The position numbers were made by a program, and so were the translations under genes. A model generated the notes under the pieces. The model was not told the origin of the DNA. It did no database searches and saw nothing but the letters and a program-made list of their open reading frames with translations. From an uncultured Pelagibacteraceae bacterium (GTDB lineage: Bacteria; Pseudomonadota; Alphaproteobacteria; Pelagibacterales; Pelagibacteraceae), in assembly GCA_902528505.1 (NCBI GenBank), contig CABZSY010000004.1, positions 1 through 42,920 on the forward strand: a DNA stretch of 42,920 nt, read 5' to 3'. The stretch's first letter is position 1. Each line of letters opens with the position of its first letter. Of the stretch, positions 15,787 through 24,573 are shown piece after piece.

Positions 15787-16535
15787 TATAAAACTTTTGC
15801 CTCATTTTTTAATTTTTGAACCAATTCAGCTACATTTGCCACTTTAATACCTGCTTTTCTTTTTGGTGGTTCCTCAACTTTTAATTGCTGAACCCTTGGT
15901 GTTATATCAATTCCAAAATCTGAAACTTTTATTTCCTCTATAGGTTTTTTCTTTGCCTTCATAATGTTCGGTAATGATGCATATCTAGGCTCATTTAATC
16001 TTAAATCACAGGTTACAATTGCTGGAATATTTATTTCAACAGTTTCAAGACCTTCATCAATTTCCCTAGTAACCTCTAAAGAATTATCTTTTACTTCTAT
16101 GTTTGATGCAAAAGTTGCTTGTGGCCAATTTAGTAAAGCACTTAGCATTTGTCCTGTTTGATTACAATCATCATCTATTGCTTGTTTACCCATAAAAACT
16201 AAATCTGGTTTTTCTTTCTCAACAATTTTTTGGATAATTTTTGAAACAGCCAAAGGCTCTAATGCTCCCTCTGTCTTTACATGAATTCCTTTATCTGCTC
16301 CAACTGCCAAAGCTTTTCTAACAGTCTCTTGAGCTTTTTCTTCTCCTACTGTTATTGCAACGATCTCTGTTGCTTTACCTGCTTCTTTTATTTTGACCGC
16401 TTCCTCTATAGCATTATCATCTGGTGGATTAGTCGACATTTTAACATTATCTGTAACTACACCTGATCCGTCGTCTTTAACTCTTATTTGAACATTGTAA
16501 TCAATTACTCTTTTTACAGCGACTAAAATTTTCAT
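15786..16535 (-). CDS. etfB: Electron transfer flavoprotein beta subunit
   Basis: 249 aa beginning MKILVAVKRVIDYNVQIRVK as is nearly universal for EtfB. It has the AMP-binding fold with GKQAIDDDCNQTGQMLSALL and the conserved ETF-beta loop TREIDEGLETVEI, whose leucine is used to dock dehydrogenase partners. It overlaps both neighbours by one base, which ties its synthesis to the DMGDH-like gene upstream and etfA downstream. Confidence 0.97.
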   Translation of the reverse strand: MKILVAVKRVIDYNVQIRVKDDGSGVVTDNVKMSTNPPDDNAIEEAVKIKEAGKATEIVAITVGEEKAQETVRKALAVGADKGIHVKTEGALEPLAVSKIIQKIVEKEKPDLVFMGKQAIDDDCNQTGQMLSALLNWPQATFASNIEVKDNSLEVTREIDEGLETVEINIPAIVTCDLRLNEPRYASLPNIMKAKKKPIEEIKVSDFGIDITPRVQQLKVEEPPKRKAGIKVANVAELVQKLKNEAKVL

Positions 16536-18967
16536 TATGCTCTCAACAAATTATTTTCTTTATCGTATGGACTATCTTCTAATACAGTAGCTTCATACAT
16601 TTCTCCTAAGATATCAACTTGTAATTTGTCACCCACGTTTGCAAAATCAGGTTTAACCATTGCTAATGCTATTGATTTATCTAATCTAAAACCAAACTCA
16701 CCCCCAGTTGCTCTTCCAACAACTTTGCTATCTTTATATATAGGATTATTCCCTAACACATCAGCATCTTTTGTATTATGGACCTCAAGAGTAACTAATT
16801 TGTTATCGAATCCCTTCTCCCTCCATTTATTTAAGGCTTCTAATCCAACAAAATTACCTTTGTTAGGATGAATAAATCTATCCAACCCAGATTCGTAAGG
16901 TGAATATTCAATTGATAACTCTGTGCCTACAAGTTTATATGATTTTTCTAATCTTAAACTATTCATAGCTCTTATGCCAAAAGGTTTTATTCCTAATTCC
17001 TTACCTGCATCCATTAATTTATCAAAAATATGATTTTGATATTCAATTGGGTGATGCAATTCCCAGCCTAGTTCACCAACGAAATTTACTCTCATTGCAT
17101 TAACTGGAGCATGACCAACATTAACTTTTTTAGCAGTTAACCATTTAAAATTTTCATTTGAAAAATCATCGGTAGAAACTTTTTGCATCAAATCTCTTGC
17201 TTTTGGACCAGCAACCACAAGTACACCCGTACTATTAGTTAAATCTTCAAATATCACTGAGCCATCAGTTGGCATCCACTTTTGTATCCAATCATGATCT
17301 AATCTTAAATTTGCTCCTGCAGAAACAAGGTAATAAGAGTTTTCTGCCTCTTTCATAATTGTAAATTCTGAATGAACACCTCCTTTTGTATTTAGAGCAT
17401 GACATAAATTTATTCTGCCAGTTTTTTTTGGTAATTTGTTTGCAACTAAAAAATCTAAAAATTCTTCAGCTTTAGGTCCTCTTATTCTGCATTTGGCGAA
17501 TGCTGTCATATCTAACAAACCAACGTTTTCTTTAACATTTTGACACTCTTTTTTGATTGCATCGAACCATTTTGATCGTCTAAACGACCAATCATCTTTT
17601 TGTTCCATACCATCCGTTGCAAAAAAATTTGGTCTTTCCCAACCAAATTTTTGTCCAAAAACTGCTCCTAAATTTTTCATTCTTTCATAACAAGGTGCTG
17701 TTCTTAAAGGTCTGGCTGCTGGTCTTTCTTCATCAGGATAATGAGTGATAAAAACATGACTATACGCCTCCTCATTTTTAGCTTTTAAATACGATTTAGT
17801 TGCATAATTTCCATAACGTCTTGGTTCAACTCCCAACATATCAATAGTAGGTTCGCCATCTATAATCCATTCTGCTAATTGCCAACCAGCTCCACCTGCA
17901 GCAGTAATCCCAAAACTGTGTCCTTCATTAATCCAAAAATTCTTTAATCCCCAAGCTGGACCAACTATTGGATTTCCATCAGGTGTGTAACAGATTGCTC
18001 CATTATAAACTTTTTTTACACCTACTTCTCCAAAAGCAGGCACACGGTGAATTGCTCCCTCAATATGCGGCGCTAATCTATCAAGATCTTCTTGAAACAA
18101 TTCGTACTCTGAGTTTTTTGATGGACCCTCAACATAACAAGCTGGTGCACCATCTTCATAAGGTCCTAATATCAATCCACCTGCTTCTTCTCGCATGTAC
18201 CATCGACTATCACTATCTCTTAGAACTCCCATTTCAGGAAGACCTTCTTTTTTTCTTTTTTGAATTTCAGGATGAGGTTCGGTTACAATATATTGGTGTT
18301 CAACTGGAATTACTGGAATATCTAAACCTACCATTTCACCAGTTTGTCTTGCAAAATTACCAGAACATGAAATTACATGTTCGCATTCAATTGAACCTTT
18401 ATCTGTTTCTACTATCCAGCCATCTTTTGTTTGTTTCATGCTTATTACAGCTGTATTTCTATAAATCTCTGCGCCTCTATTTCTTGCACCAGTTGCTAAA
18501 GCTTGAGTTAAATCAGCAGGCTGAATATATCCATCTTCTGGGTGTTGTATTGCACCAACTAAATCATCTGTATGACACAATGGCCAAATTTCTTTTACTT
18601 GTTTGGGAGATAAAAATTTTACATCAACTCCAATGGTTTTTGCAACACCAGCATATTGGTGATACTCATCCATTCTATCTTTAGTACTAGCTAATCGAAT
18701 ATTTGAAACAACACTAAATCCGACATTCTTTCCAGTATCTTCTTCTAAAGTTTTATAAAGATTAACTGCATACTTGTGGAGTTGTCCAACAGAGTAACTC
18801 ATATTAAACAAAGGTAGTAAACCTGCAGCATGCCAAGTAGAACCTGAAGTTAATTCTTTTCTCTCAACCAAAACAACATCAGACCAACCTTTTTTTGCGA
18901 GATGATAAAGAGCACTTACACCTACCACTCCACCACCTACTACTACAACTTTAGTTTTTGTTTTCAT
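16535..18967 (-). CDS. Dimethylglycine/sarcosine dehydrogenase-type flavoprotein (DAO + GcvT domains)
   Basis: 810 aa. Residues 1-400 are a DAO-type FAD domain with GGGVVG at 11-16 and STWHAAG at 43-49; the equivalent histidine (here His46) carries covalent FAD in mammalian dimethylglycine dehydrogenase. From about residue 420 a GcvT-like tetrahydrofolate domain follows (LLDMTAFAKCRIRGPKAEEFL, GELGWELHH, ending in a GcvT C-terminal barrel). Such enzymes oxidise N-methyl groups and give 5,10-methylene-THF. Direct overlap with etfB and then etfA and ETF-QO shows the electron acceptor. SAR11 is known to degrade glycine betaine by this route. Dimethylglycine versus sarcosine versus another N-methyl amine cannot be decided by eye. 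Confidence 0.88.
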   Translation of the reverse strand: MKTKTKVVVVGGGVVGVSALYHLAKKGWSDVVLVERKELTSGSTWHAAGLLPLFNMSYSVGQLHKYAVNLYKTLEEDTGKNVGFSVVSNIRLASTKDRMDEYHQYAGVAKTIGVDVKFLSPKQVKEIWPLCHTDDLVGAIQHPEDGYIQPADLTQALATGARNRGAEIYRNTAVISMKQTKDGWIVETDKGSIECEHVISCSGNFARQTGEMVGLDIPVIPVEHQYIVTEPHPEIQKRKKEGLPEMGVLRDSDSRWYMREEAGGLILGPYEDGAPACYVEGPSKNSEYELFQEDLDRLAPHIEGAIHRVPAFGEVGVKKVYNGAICYTPDGNPIVGPAWGLKNFWINEGHSFGITAAGGAGWQLAEWIIDGEPTIDMLGVEPRRYGNYATKSYLKAKNEEAYSHVFITHYPDEERPAARPLRTAPCYERMKNLGAVFGQKFGWERPNFFATDGMEQKDDWSFRRSKWFDAIKKECQNVKENVGLLDMTAFAKCRIRGPKAEEFLDFLVANKLPKKTGRINLCHALNTKGGVHSEFTIMKEAENSYYLVSAGANLRLDHDWIQKWMPTDGSVIFEDLTNSTGVLVVAGPKARDLMQKVSTDDFSNENFKWLTAKKVNVGHAPVNAMRVNFVGELGWELHHPIEYQNHIFDKLMDAGKELGIKPFGIRAMNSLRLEKSYKLVGTELSIEYSPYESGLDRFIHPNKGNFVGLEALNKWREKGFDNKLVTLEVHNTKDADVLGNNPIYKDSKVVGRATGGEFGFRLDKSIALAMVKPDFANVGDKLQVDILGEMYEATVLEDSPYDKENNLLRA

Positions 18968-19024
18968 TAAGCGATTTCTACTAAATTTTCATTTATTTCG
19001 ATACAAAAATGTAATTGAGGTTTA

Positions 19025-19501
19025 TCAGATTGAACTTCCTAGGGGAATTGGATTTGAAACCATAGTCGTAAGCCAACAGTCTTTTAAATCACCATCTAAA
19101 TTATATTTTTCAACTTGCCAATTGAATTTGTGATAAATTTTATTTTTATCAAGAATAATTACCTCAAATTGTGCCATTTTATCGTTACTATCAACTTTAG
19201 TAATAGTATGGCTTAAATGATCAATCATCATTTGATAAGAAGGACTTTTAATCATTTTCTTAAAATTATTTAATGGGCCTGTAACTCTTTTGTTATTTGG
19301 ATGGGCAAAATTCCAGGTCTGCTCGATACCACTATCTAGATATTTGTTATCATTCTTTTGCAGTCCCTCAAGCTGAATTTTTATGACTTCTTTTGGAGTT
19401 ATAGCTCTACTAGGATTTAATAGTTCTGCATTTGATAAAGAAGTAAATATTAACAAATAAGTTAAAGCACTAAATATTGTTTGCAGTTTTTTTGACATCA
19501 T
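19025..19501 (-). CDS. Secreted DUF4864-like protein
   Basis: 158 aa with a signal peptide (KKLQTIFSALTYLLIFTSLSNA). The mature part has the pattern VIKIQLEGLQKND...GIEQTWNFAHPNNKRVTGPLNNFKKMIKSPSY, which resembles DUF4864 proteins (an NTF2-like fold, also seen in plants). There are no obvious catalytic residues. Its start lies 32 bases inside the end of the flavodoxin-fold gene, so the two are coupled. Function unknown. Confidence 0.7.
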   Translation of the reverse strand: MMSKKLQTIFSALTYLLIFTSLSNAELLNPSRAITPKEVIKIQLEGLQKNDNKYLDSGIEQTWNFAHPNNKRVTGPLNNFKKMIKSPSYQMMIDHLSHTITKVDSNDKMAQFEVIILDKNKIYHKFNWQVEKYNLDGDLKDCWLTTMVSNPIPLGSSI

Positions 19502-20039
19502 TTAAAAATTCTTGTCTTTTTGAATCGCTGACAAATGGTACTGCAAAATATCTTCTATAGATAATGTTATATATGCCACACATATGAAAAACTCCTCTTT
19601 TCAATCTTCTAATTGGAAGGTTTAAAAAAAAAGTAGTAATAGCTAAACGTGGTGATCCATAGGTACAAAAAATTATTGCTTTTTTATCTTTCAGATTACC
19701 AATTGGATAACCATAATTTCCAACCAACTGTTTAAATCTGAATGCCCATGGAGGAGCTAAAACTTTATCTATCCATCCTTCAACAATCGCTGGCATTCTA
19801 AAATTCCAAATAGGTGCAATTAATACAATTGTATCTGCATTCTCTATTCTTTTTCTATGATCAAGAACTTCTTGATCTGGTTCTTCACCAGCATAAACAG
19901 GATTAAATTTTTCTTTATATAGATCAATTATGTCTACTCGGTTTCCTTTAATTTTTGATTGTTTTATAAACTCATCTCTTATTGCAGCGTTAAAAGAATT
20001 GTCATCATAGTGCCCATAAACCAAAAAAATTTTCTTCAT
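19470..20039 (-). CDS. NAD(P)H:quinone oxidoreductase-like flavodoxin-fold protein
   Basis: 189 aa of the Flavodoxin_2 (NQO/KefF) type: FLVYGHYDDNSFNAAI with the FMN-phosphate loop, IVLIAPIWNFRMPAIVEGWIDKVLAPPWAF as the second FMN-contact region, and IIFCTYGSPRL. It should bind FMN and reduce quinones or similar acceptors using NAD(P)H. A partly similar azoreductase-like gene is found at 31638. It is divergent from a truncated 2-hydroxyacid dehydrogenase gene. Confidence 0.85.
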   Translation of the reverse strand: MKKIFLVYGHYDDNSFNAAIRDEFIKQSKIKGNRVDIIDLYKEKFNPVYAGEEPDQEVLDHRKRIENADTIVLIAPIWNFRMPAIVEGWIDKVLAPPWAFRFKQLVGNYGYPIGNLKDKKAIIFCTYGSPRLAITTFFLNLPIRRLKRGVFHMCGIYNIIYRRYFAVPFVSDSKRQEFLNDVKKTANNI

Positions 20040-20075
20040 TTTAAAAGTATTTATTCAGAAGTTTTATATTTACTA

Positions 20076-20612
20076 TTGTTAATTATAAATACGAAAATAA
20101 TTGGAATCATTGGGATGGGAAGAATAGGAAGAATAGCAGCAAAAAGTGCCAAAGCATTTGGTATGAAAATTATTTATTATAACAGAAATAAACTCTCAGA
20201 AGAATTAGAGGATGACGCTAAATATTATTCAGATTTAAATTCAATGTTACCTGAGTGTGACTTTGTAAGTATCCATACACCAGCTACACCAGACACAAAA
20301 CATATTCTAAATGCATCAACACTGAGTTTATTACCTAAACATGCAGTAGTTATTAATACTTCAAGAGGATCAACAATAGATGATGACGCATTACTTGATG
20401 CGTTAGAAAATAAAAAAATTTATGCTGCAGGTCTTGATGTTTTTAACAATGAGCCAAATTTAGATAAAAGATATTTAAAATTAGATAATTGTTTTGTTTT
20501 ACCCCATATCGGGAGTGCTACTCATGAAACAAGGTTAGCAATGAGCATGATGGCTGTTGATAATATTTATTGTTTTTTCAACAATAAACCACTTATTTCA
20601 AAAGTAATTTAG
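20076..20612 (+). pseudogene. N-terminally truncated D-2-hydroxyacid dehydrogenase
   Basis: The readable part starts at the NAD-binding domain: IIGIIGMGRIGRIAAKSAKAFGM, then INTSRGS (catalytic Arg), FNNEP (catalytic Glu) and LPHIGSATHETR (catalytic His). Proteins of this family are about 310-330 aa and carry some 100-140 residues before this point plus a split catalytic domain; here the sequence runs straight into the start region of the oppositely oriented flavodoxin gene. The ORF-track start at 19959 is antisense to that gene and does not look like family sequence. The only in-frame start I see is TTG at 20076, without a Shine-Dalgarno. I treat it as a fresh remnant, since the retained part shows no stops. 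Confidence 0.75.
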
Positions 20613-20692
20613 CTCAACTAAAAGTTGTAAGTTAAAATTTATATATAATTTATAAATACAAATTTGTCCCCATGTGTTGAAAACAAATTTCA

Positions 20693-20722
20693 TTTATGTT
20701 TAAATTTATAAAAAAACATAAA
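20693..20722 (+). promoter_or_regulatory. Hairpin just before the TRAP binding-protein gene
   Basis: TTTATGTTT (20693-20701) pairs perfectly with AAACATAAA (20714-20722), a 9-bp stem with a 12-base loop, ending two bases before the GAGAGGAAG Shine-Dalgarno of dctP. It may stabilise the leader or be an operator palindrome. A second small palindrome, ACAAATTTGT, lies about 35 bases further up. The rest of the 123-base spacer shows no other recognisable site. Confidence 0.35.
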
Positions 20723-20735
20723 CGAGAGGAAGATA

Positions 20736-21752
20736 ATGTTTAAATTAATATCAAAAACTATAGCTGCAGTAGCTATTGTTTCAGTTGCTTTATTTGGCTC
20801 TGCGAATGCAAAGACTTTAAAGATTGAAACACACTTTACTGCTAGCTCACCGAATGGTGAAGTTGCAGCTCAATTTGCTAAAAACGTAGAAATGTTTTCT
20901 GGTGGAAGCTTAAAAGTAGAAATGTTCTACTCATCTTCTGTAACAGGAAAATCTGCTGAGGTATTTAACTCTGCTCAAACTGGAATTATCGATTGTGATA
21001 TGACTGGTGCTGGTTACCAAACTGGTAAAAATGCAGCGTTTCAATTCGCAGGTGATGTAATGGGTGGATATGATAACCCATATCAACAATATGATTTCTT
21101 AAAGTTCCCAGGAGCTCAAGAAGCTGTTGATGCCCTTTATAATAAATATGGAATGACTTTAATTGGTTGGTGGATACCAGGACATGAGTCTCTAATATCT
21201 AGTAAACCAATTCCAGATGTTGCATCTATCAAAGACTTTAAATTTAGATCACCTCCAGGAATGGAAAGTATGATCTTTACAGCATTAGGTGCGAAGCCAA
21301 TAGTTATGGATTTTGGTGAAGTTCCAACTGCTTTACAAACAGGTCTAATTGATGGTGCTGACTATTCATCTTTAGCAACTAATTATGCAGGTGGACACTA
21401 TGAGCAAAATAAATATGCTACATACCCAGGTTTCCACTCTATGCCAGCTGACCATTTAGCTTGTAATACTAAAGTATGGAACAAGTTAAAACCTCATGAA
21501 AAAGGTGCAATGAAAGCTGCTATTGAAATTTGTGGAAGAACTATCACAAGTTTAGTGGAAAGAAAAAACGCAGAAGCTGTTAAAGCTTTGAAAGAAATGG
21601 GCGTTACTCTTCATGACTGGTCAAAAGAGGATAGAGCTAAATTTAGACAAGCAGCTCTTGGTGCTTGGGAAGAGTGGAGAAAAAAATCTCCTGAAGCAGA
21701 TGCTCTTATAGATATACATACAGCTTATATGAAAGCTAACGGTATCCTATAA
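20736..21752 (+). CDS. dctP: TRAP transporter substrate-binding protein (DctP family)
   Basis: 338 aa with a clear signal peptide (AAVAIVSVALFGSANA). The mature protein has the DctP-type fold: ETHFTASSPNGEVAAQFAKNVEMFSGGSLKVEMFYSS, KDFKFRSPPGMES with the conserved arginine that salt-bridges a substrate carboxylate, and GEVPTALQTGLIDGADY. It should bind an organic acid in the periplasm. DctQ and DctM follow. The Trp-rich WWIPGHESL and MPADHLACN segments recall the TakP/mannitol-chloroaromatic branch. Enzymes downstream suggest a sugar acid, but the ligand is not proven. Confidence 0.93.
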   Translation: MFKLISKTIAAVAIVSVALFGSANAKTLKIETHFTASSPNGEVAAQFAKNVEMFSGGSLKVEMFYSSSVTGKSAEVFNSAQTGIIDCDMTGAGYQTGKNAAFQFAGDVMGGYDNPYQQYDFLKFPGAQEAVDALYNKYGMTLIGWWIPGHESLISSKPIPDVASIKDFKFRSPPGMESMIFTALGAKPIVMDFGEVPTALQTGLIDGADYSSLATNYAGGHYEQNKYATYPGFHSMPADHLACNTKVWNKLKPHEKGAMKAAIEICGRTITSLVERKNAEAVKALKEMGVTLHDWSKEDRAKFRQAALGAWEEWRKKSPEADALIDIHTAYMKANGIL

Positions 21753-21772
21753 GTAAAACATATTAAAATCTT

Positions 21773-21799
21773 GAAGGGCCTAAAAAGGCCCTTCTTTTT
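21773..21799 (+). terminator. Rho-independent terminator between dctP and dctQ
   Basis: GAAGGGCC (21773-21780) and GGCCCTTC (21787-21794) form a perfect 8-bp GC-rich stem with a 6-base loop, followed by TTTTTAATTT. This is a textbook intrinsic terminator. It lies 20 bases after the binding-protein stop, inside the TRAP operon, so it should be partly read through and leave far more binding-protein than permease mRNA. Confidence 0.85.
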
Positions 21800-21819
21800 A
21801 ATTTAAAAATTTTTAGCTT

Positions 21820-22389
21820 ATGCTTGACAAACAATTACAAGAACAAAATGAAAAAGTTGCAAGCAAAGATGATTTCCCAATAAATTGGATTGATAGAATT
21901 TCTTTATTTTTAAGTCATACGATCAAGTATTTGATTCCCATAATCGTGCTTGTCATGATGTATGAAATTTTTATGAGGTACGTAGTTTTTAAACCAACCT
22001 TATGGGCCAATGAATTATGCTTATGGCTGGCTGGTGTTTGTTATTTAGTTGGCGGAATTTATGCTACAAGGTTAAGAAGCCATATTAGAATAGTATTACT
22101 ATATGATTGGGTCAGTCGACCAACTCAGAGAATTTTTGATTTAATTAGCACAATTATTATTGTGCTTTTTGCAGCTGCTGTAATTTATGGAGGTATGGAA
22201 GATGCGGTTAGATCATTTGTAAACTGGGAGAGATTTGCAACATATTGGGATCCACCTATTCCTGCTACTATGAAGCCTCTTACACTTTTATGTGTATTTC
22301 TTATTGCCGTTCAATCTGTAAATAATTTAATTATTGATTGGAGAAATCCTAAAGAAAAACAATACGACCCTTCTAAAGAGTTAAAATAA
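21820..22389 (+). CDS. dctQ: TRAP transporter small permease (DctQ)
   Basis: 189 aa with four predicted membrane helices. The FKPTLWANELCLWLAGVCYLVGG segment is the conserved W..E...W region of DctQ subunits, followed by RLRSHIRI. It forms the membrane complex with DctM (starting 2 bases downstream). A charged N-terminal tail of about 25 residues is somewhat longer than usual. Confidence 0.9.
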   Translation: MLDKQLQEQNEKVASKDDFPINWIDRISLFLSHTIKYLIPIIVLVMMYEIFMRYVVFKPTLWANELCLWLAGVCYLVGGIYATRLRSHIRIVLLYDWVSRPTQRIFDLISTIIIVLFAAAVIYGGMEDAVRSFVNWERFATYWDPPIPATMKPLTLLCVFLIAVQSVNNLIIDWRNPKEKQYDPSKELK

Positions 22390-22390
22390 A

Positions 22391-23704
22391 ATGGAAATAG
22401 GATCACTTTCATTAATACTTATAGTTGGTTTATTAATTCTTATATCTATTGGTGTTCCAATGGGTTTTGCCTCAGGTTTTATGGGTGCGGTATTAGTATT
22501 TCTCTATATTGGTGAGCATGCGTTAGGTATTTTACTTTCAAGATATTATTCTCTTGTGGTTACTTATTCTTTTTTATCAGTACCTTTATTCATATTTATG
22601 GCTTCCTTGCTTGAACGCTCGAATATAGCAAGAGATTTATATGATGCTTTAAATGCGTGGTTGAGAAAAACAAGAGGTGGAGTAGGTGTAGTTACTGCCA
22701 TCATGGCAACAATTATGGCTGCAATGAGTGGAATTATTGGAGGAGAAATAGTTCTATTAGGATTGATCGCACTACCTCAAATGTTGAGATTAAAATATGA
22801 TCAAGATATGTCCATTGGAATTATTTGTGCTTCGGGTTCATTAGGAACAATGATCCCACCCTCTATTGTTTTAATCATTTATGGTTTAACAACAGAAACA
22901 TCTATAACAATGTTGTTCCAAGAAGCAATTGTTCCAGGTTTAATGATTTCAGGTTTAATCATTACTTACATTTTAATTAGAACAAGATTACAACCACATC
23001 TTGCACCATTAAGCGATGAAGCGCCTTTAACTTTAAAAGAAAAAATGTCATATCTTCCAGGTCTTTTACCACCAATAGGAATAGTGATAATTGTTTTAGG
23101 TTCAATTTATTCAGGAATAACTGGAATTACAGAAGCAGCTGGAATGGGTGTAGTTGCTACGTTAATTATAATTTTTGCCAGAAAAGAATTAACATGGTTT
23201 TTATTTAAAGATGCATTAACTAGAACCTTTAAAGCATCAGGAACTATTTTAACTATTACCTTTGGTGCAACAGTTTTAGCAGGTGCCTACTCTCTTGCTG
23301 GAGGTCCAAAATATGTAGCAGAGACTATCTTAGCTTATGATTTAAAACCAATGTATCTAATTTTTATGATGCAAATAATGTTTTTGATAATGGGAGCATT
23401 TATGGATTGGGTTGGGATTGTCTTACTAGCAATGCCAGTATTTCTCCCAATTGTTATTGCGCTTGGATTTGATCCAATTTGGTTTGGAATTTTATTTTGT
23501 GTGAATATGCAAGTTTCATTTTTAAGTCCTCCATTTGGTCCTGCAGCTTTTTATTTAAAGTCTGTTGCACCACCACATATATCTTTAACAGATATATTTA
23601 GAGGTTTTGCTCCATTTATCGTAATTCAGTTGATTGTACTTGCATGTGTAATGTTTTTCCCTGAGACAATGACACAAAATTTCCACGAATTTAAAACAAA
23701 ATAA
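22391..23704 (+). CDS. dctM: TRAP transporter large permease (DctM)
   Basis: 437 aa, hydrophobic, with the DctM repeats: PMGFASGFMGAVLVF, PLFIFMASLLERSNIARDLYDAL, IMAAMSGIIGGEIVLLG and ICASGSLGTMIPPSIVLIIYG, then the mirrored second half ending SFLSPPFGPAAFYLKSVAPP. It couples substrate import to the sodium gradient. Its stop overlaps the start of the next enzyme gene by one base, tying uptake to catabolism. Confidence 0.95.
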   Translation: MEIGSLSLILIVGLLILISIGVPMGFASGFMGAVLVFLYIGEHALGILLSRYYSLVVTYSFLSVPLFIFMASLLERSNIARDLYDALNAWLRKTRGGVGVVTAIMATIMAAMSGIIGGEIVLLGLIALPQMLRLKYDQDMSIGIICASGSLGTMIPPSIVLIIYGLTTETSITMLFQEAIVPGLMISGLIITYILIRTRLQPHLAPLSDEAPLTLKEKMSYLPGLLPPIGIVIIVLGSIYSGITGITEAAGMGVVATLIIIFARKELTWFLFKDALTRTFKASGTILTITFGATVLAGAYSLAGGPKYVAETILAYDLKPMYLIFMMQIMFLIMGAFMDWVGIVLLAMPVFLPIVIALGFDPIWFGILFCVNMQVSFLSPPFGPAAFYLKSVAPPHISLTDIFRGFAPFIVIQLIVLACVMFFPETMTQNFHEFKTK

Positions 23705-24573
23705 TGATGAGAATTGGTTTTATTGGGACAGGTCTTATGGGCCTACCAATGGCTAAAAATATATTAAAAGCAGGATATAATTTAAAAGCTTTTAACAGAT
23801 CTAAAAATAAAGCTGTTCCTTTAAAAGATCACGGTGCAAAGATATCAAATTCAATTAAAGAGGCTGTAAGTGATAGTGATGTAGTCATTACAATGCTAAC
23901 AGACGATACTGCCGTTGATGAGATCATGAGCAGCTCTGACTTTTTGGGAGGTTTAAAATCAGAAGCTACAATAATTGATATGAGCTCAGTAAAACCATCA
24001 ACAGCAACTAATCATGGAAATAATCTAAAATCAAAAAATATAAATTATCTTGATGCACCTGTATCAGGTGGAACCATTGGTGCAGAGGAGGGATCATTAG
24101 CAATTATGGTTGGAGGTGAGCAAGATGTTTTCAATAGAGCGAGTGAAATTTTGAATACAATGGGAAATCCAACATTGGTGGGTCCAGTAGGTAGTGGCCA
24201 AGTATCAAAACTTGCAAACCAAATAATTGTAGGCCTAACAATTGGTGCAGTAGCCGAAGCCATAACTTTATGTGAGAAAGCAGAAGCAGATCCTGTCAAA
24301 ATGATTAGTGCTTTATCTGGTGGTTGGGCAGATAGTAAAATTTTACAAACTCATGGAAAAAGAATGATTGAAAAAAATTTTAGTCCAAAAGGAAAAACTT
24401 CTACCCATTTAAAAGATATGAATAATATTTTAGATTGTGCAAACAATTTTAATACTCATTTACCTATTTCAAATTTAGTTAAAGAAATGTATAAAACTTT
24501 AGTTGAAAATGGTCATGGAGATAAAGATCATAGCTCACTGTATATGGAAATTGAAAGGATGAATAAAAAATGA
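23704..24573 (+). CDS. Beta-hydroxyacid dehydrogenase (HIBADH / tartronate-semialdehyde reductase type)
   Basis: 289 aa. Rossmann motif IGFIGTGLMGLPMAKNI, substrate-binding DAPVSGGTIGAEEGSLAIMVGG, and GSGQVSKLANQIIVGLTIGAVAEA with the catalytic lysine. This is a complete beta-hydroxyacid dehydrogenase. In a sugar-acid pathway it would interconvert a semialdehyde and hydroxyacid such as tartronate semialdehyde and glycerate. Tandem ATGs at 23704 and 23707 both give plausible starts. A fragment of a related protein lies at the left window edge. Confidence 0.85.
   Translation: MMRIGFIGTGLMGLPMAKNILKAGYNLKAFNRSKNKAVPLKDHGAKISNSIKEAVSDSDVVITMLTDDTAVDEIMSSSDFLGGLKSEATIIDMSSVKPSTATNHGNNLKSKNINYLDAPVSGGTIGAEEGSLAIMVGGEQDVFNRASEILNTMGNPTLVGPVGSGQVSKLANQIIVGLTIGAVAEAITLCEKAEADPVKMISALSGGWADSKILQTHGKRMIEKNFSPKGKTSTHLKDMNNILDCANNFNTHLPISNLVKEMYKTLVENGHGDKDHSSLYMEIERMNKK

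Noticed and set aside
17968-18684. 238-aa plus-strand ORF
   Set aside because: It is antisense to the DMGDH-like gene and its Leu/His/Gln-rich sequence is the typical mirror of a coding strand; no domain is visible.
19959-20075. Upstream extension of the 2-hydroxyacid dehydrogenase ORF
   Set aside because: It runs antisense through the start of the flavodoxin-fold gene, and the translated sequence does not resemble the N-terminal domain of the family.
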